A program made the translations under genes and the position numbers. Shown piece by piece: positions 57,725-57,853 of a stretch of DNA of 57,853 bases; within the stretch, counting starts at the first letter, position 1, and the number at the start of each line of letters is the position of its first letter. Source of the stretch: Prosthecobacter sp. (GTDB taxonomy: Bacteria > Verrucomicrobiota > Verrucomicrobiia > Verrucomicrobiales > Verrucomicrobiaceae). The notes below the pieces were generated by a model. It saw only the letters and a list, made by a program, of their open reading frames with translations. It did no database searches and was not told where the DNA came from. The stretch lies in the NCBI GenBank assembly GCA_021733925.1, contig JAIPJY010000045.1:1-57853 (forward strand). Direction: 5' to 3'.

Positions 57725-57853
57725 CTAAACTGGGTGGGTAAAAGCAGAAGGGATTTTGAGGTTTAGGTCTCCAGCCATCCAGTAGCAGATGGCCTTGAGG
57801 TTCTCGAAGTTACGGAAGCCGCGTGCACGACGGCGGGCAGTTTGAATGATGCC
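57725..57853 (-). CDS. ISL3-family transposase, C-terminal fragment (second element)
   Basis: The final 42 codons of a transposase lie on the minus strand, ending in TAG at 57725-57727. The encoded segment (IIQTARRRARGFRNFENLKA, then ICYWMAGDLNLKIPSAF) is a typical ISL3 C-terminus. It differs clearly from the transposase at the left edge of the window, so the two are separate elements. It points inward (leftward). The N-terminal part is beyond the window. Confidence 0.8.
   Translation of the reverse strand, partial: GIIQTARRRARGFRNFENLKAICYWMAGDLNLKIPSAFTHPV

Noticed and set aside
1-57853. Possibility that the two edge transposases bound a composite transposon
   Set aside because: Their C-termini differ clearly, and the interior is mostly housekeeping genes over 55 kb.
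1-57853. CRISPR arrays, rRNA and tRNA genes
   Set aside because: No regularly spaced repeats and no rRNA- or tRNA-like sequences were found by reading; small RNAs could still be missed without a covariance search.

Overview
The window looks like chromosomal DNA of a Verrucomicrobia-type bacterium, probably close to Prosthecobacter/Verrucomicrobium. This is inferred from moderately high GC, weak ribosome-binding sites, many Sec/lipoprotein-signal genes of unknown function, giant TPR proteins and REP-like intergenic repeats. No rRNA, tRNA or CRISPR array was seen. Both window edges cut into ISL3-family transposase genes that point inward and differ in sequence, so they do not form one composite transposon.

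Layout. 1-1164: an ISL3 element end sits inside, and truncates, a J-domain/Sel1-repeat membrane protein gene. 1230-6311: recO, divergent from prfB with its programmed +1 frameshift; a free-standing S23-type four-helix-bundle gene framed by short repeats; an AraC regulator; a divergent Hsp33; a GT4 glycosyltransferase. 6271-26128: two adjacent genes on the minus strand encode giant exported TPR proteins of 3875 and 2740 residues. They are colinear paralogues 7 bp apart and fill about 20 kb; this is the most unusual content of the window. 26209-29021: a YkgJ-type cysteine-cluster protein and RNase R.

29027-36841 is a metal-homeostasis locus. A minus-strand run encodes an outer-membrane beta-barrel, a TroA-like binding lipoprotein, the ABC ATPase, two permeases, a decayed second barrel fragment, an Nramp transporter, a universal stress protein and finally TrpRS. 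It is divergent from a clear MntR gene, and two matching palindromes lie in the shared promoter region. Together they suggest Mn(II)-repressed manganese uptake.

36932-43217 holds small secreted proteins and a CzcC/CzcA-type RND efflux pair that lacks the expected periplasmic adaptor gene. 43208-49242 has an RlpA-like lipoprotein, an alpha/beta hydrolase, a BIME-like repeat, a zinc-ribbon membrane protein with a DUF2167 protein, a pseudopilin and two unknowns. 49288-55539 carries clpX, a Tat-exported TIM-barrel protein, a PH-domain membrane protein, a lipoprotein, hflX, a tandem 182-bp repeat and an SDR oxidoreductase.

55540-57853 is a decayed accessory tail: an HNH-nuclease remnant, a frameshifted molybdenum-carrier-like gene, truncated genes butted against each other, a strong orphan terminator and the second ISL3 transposase.
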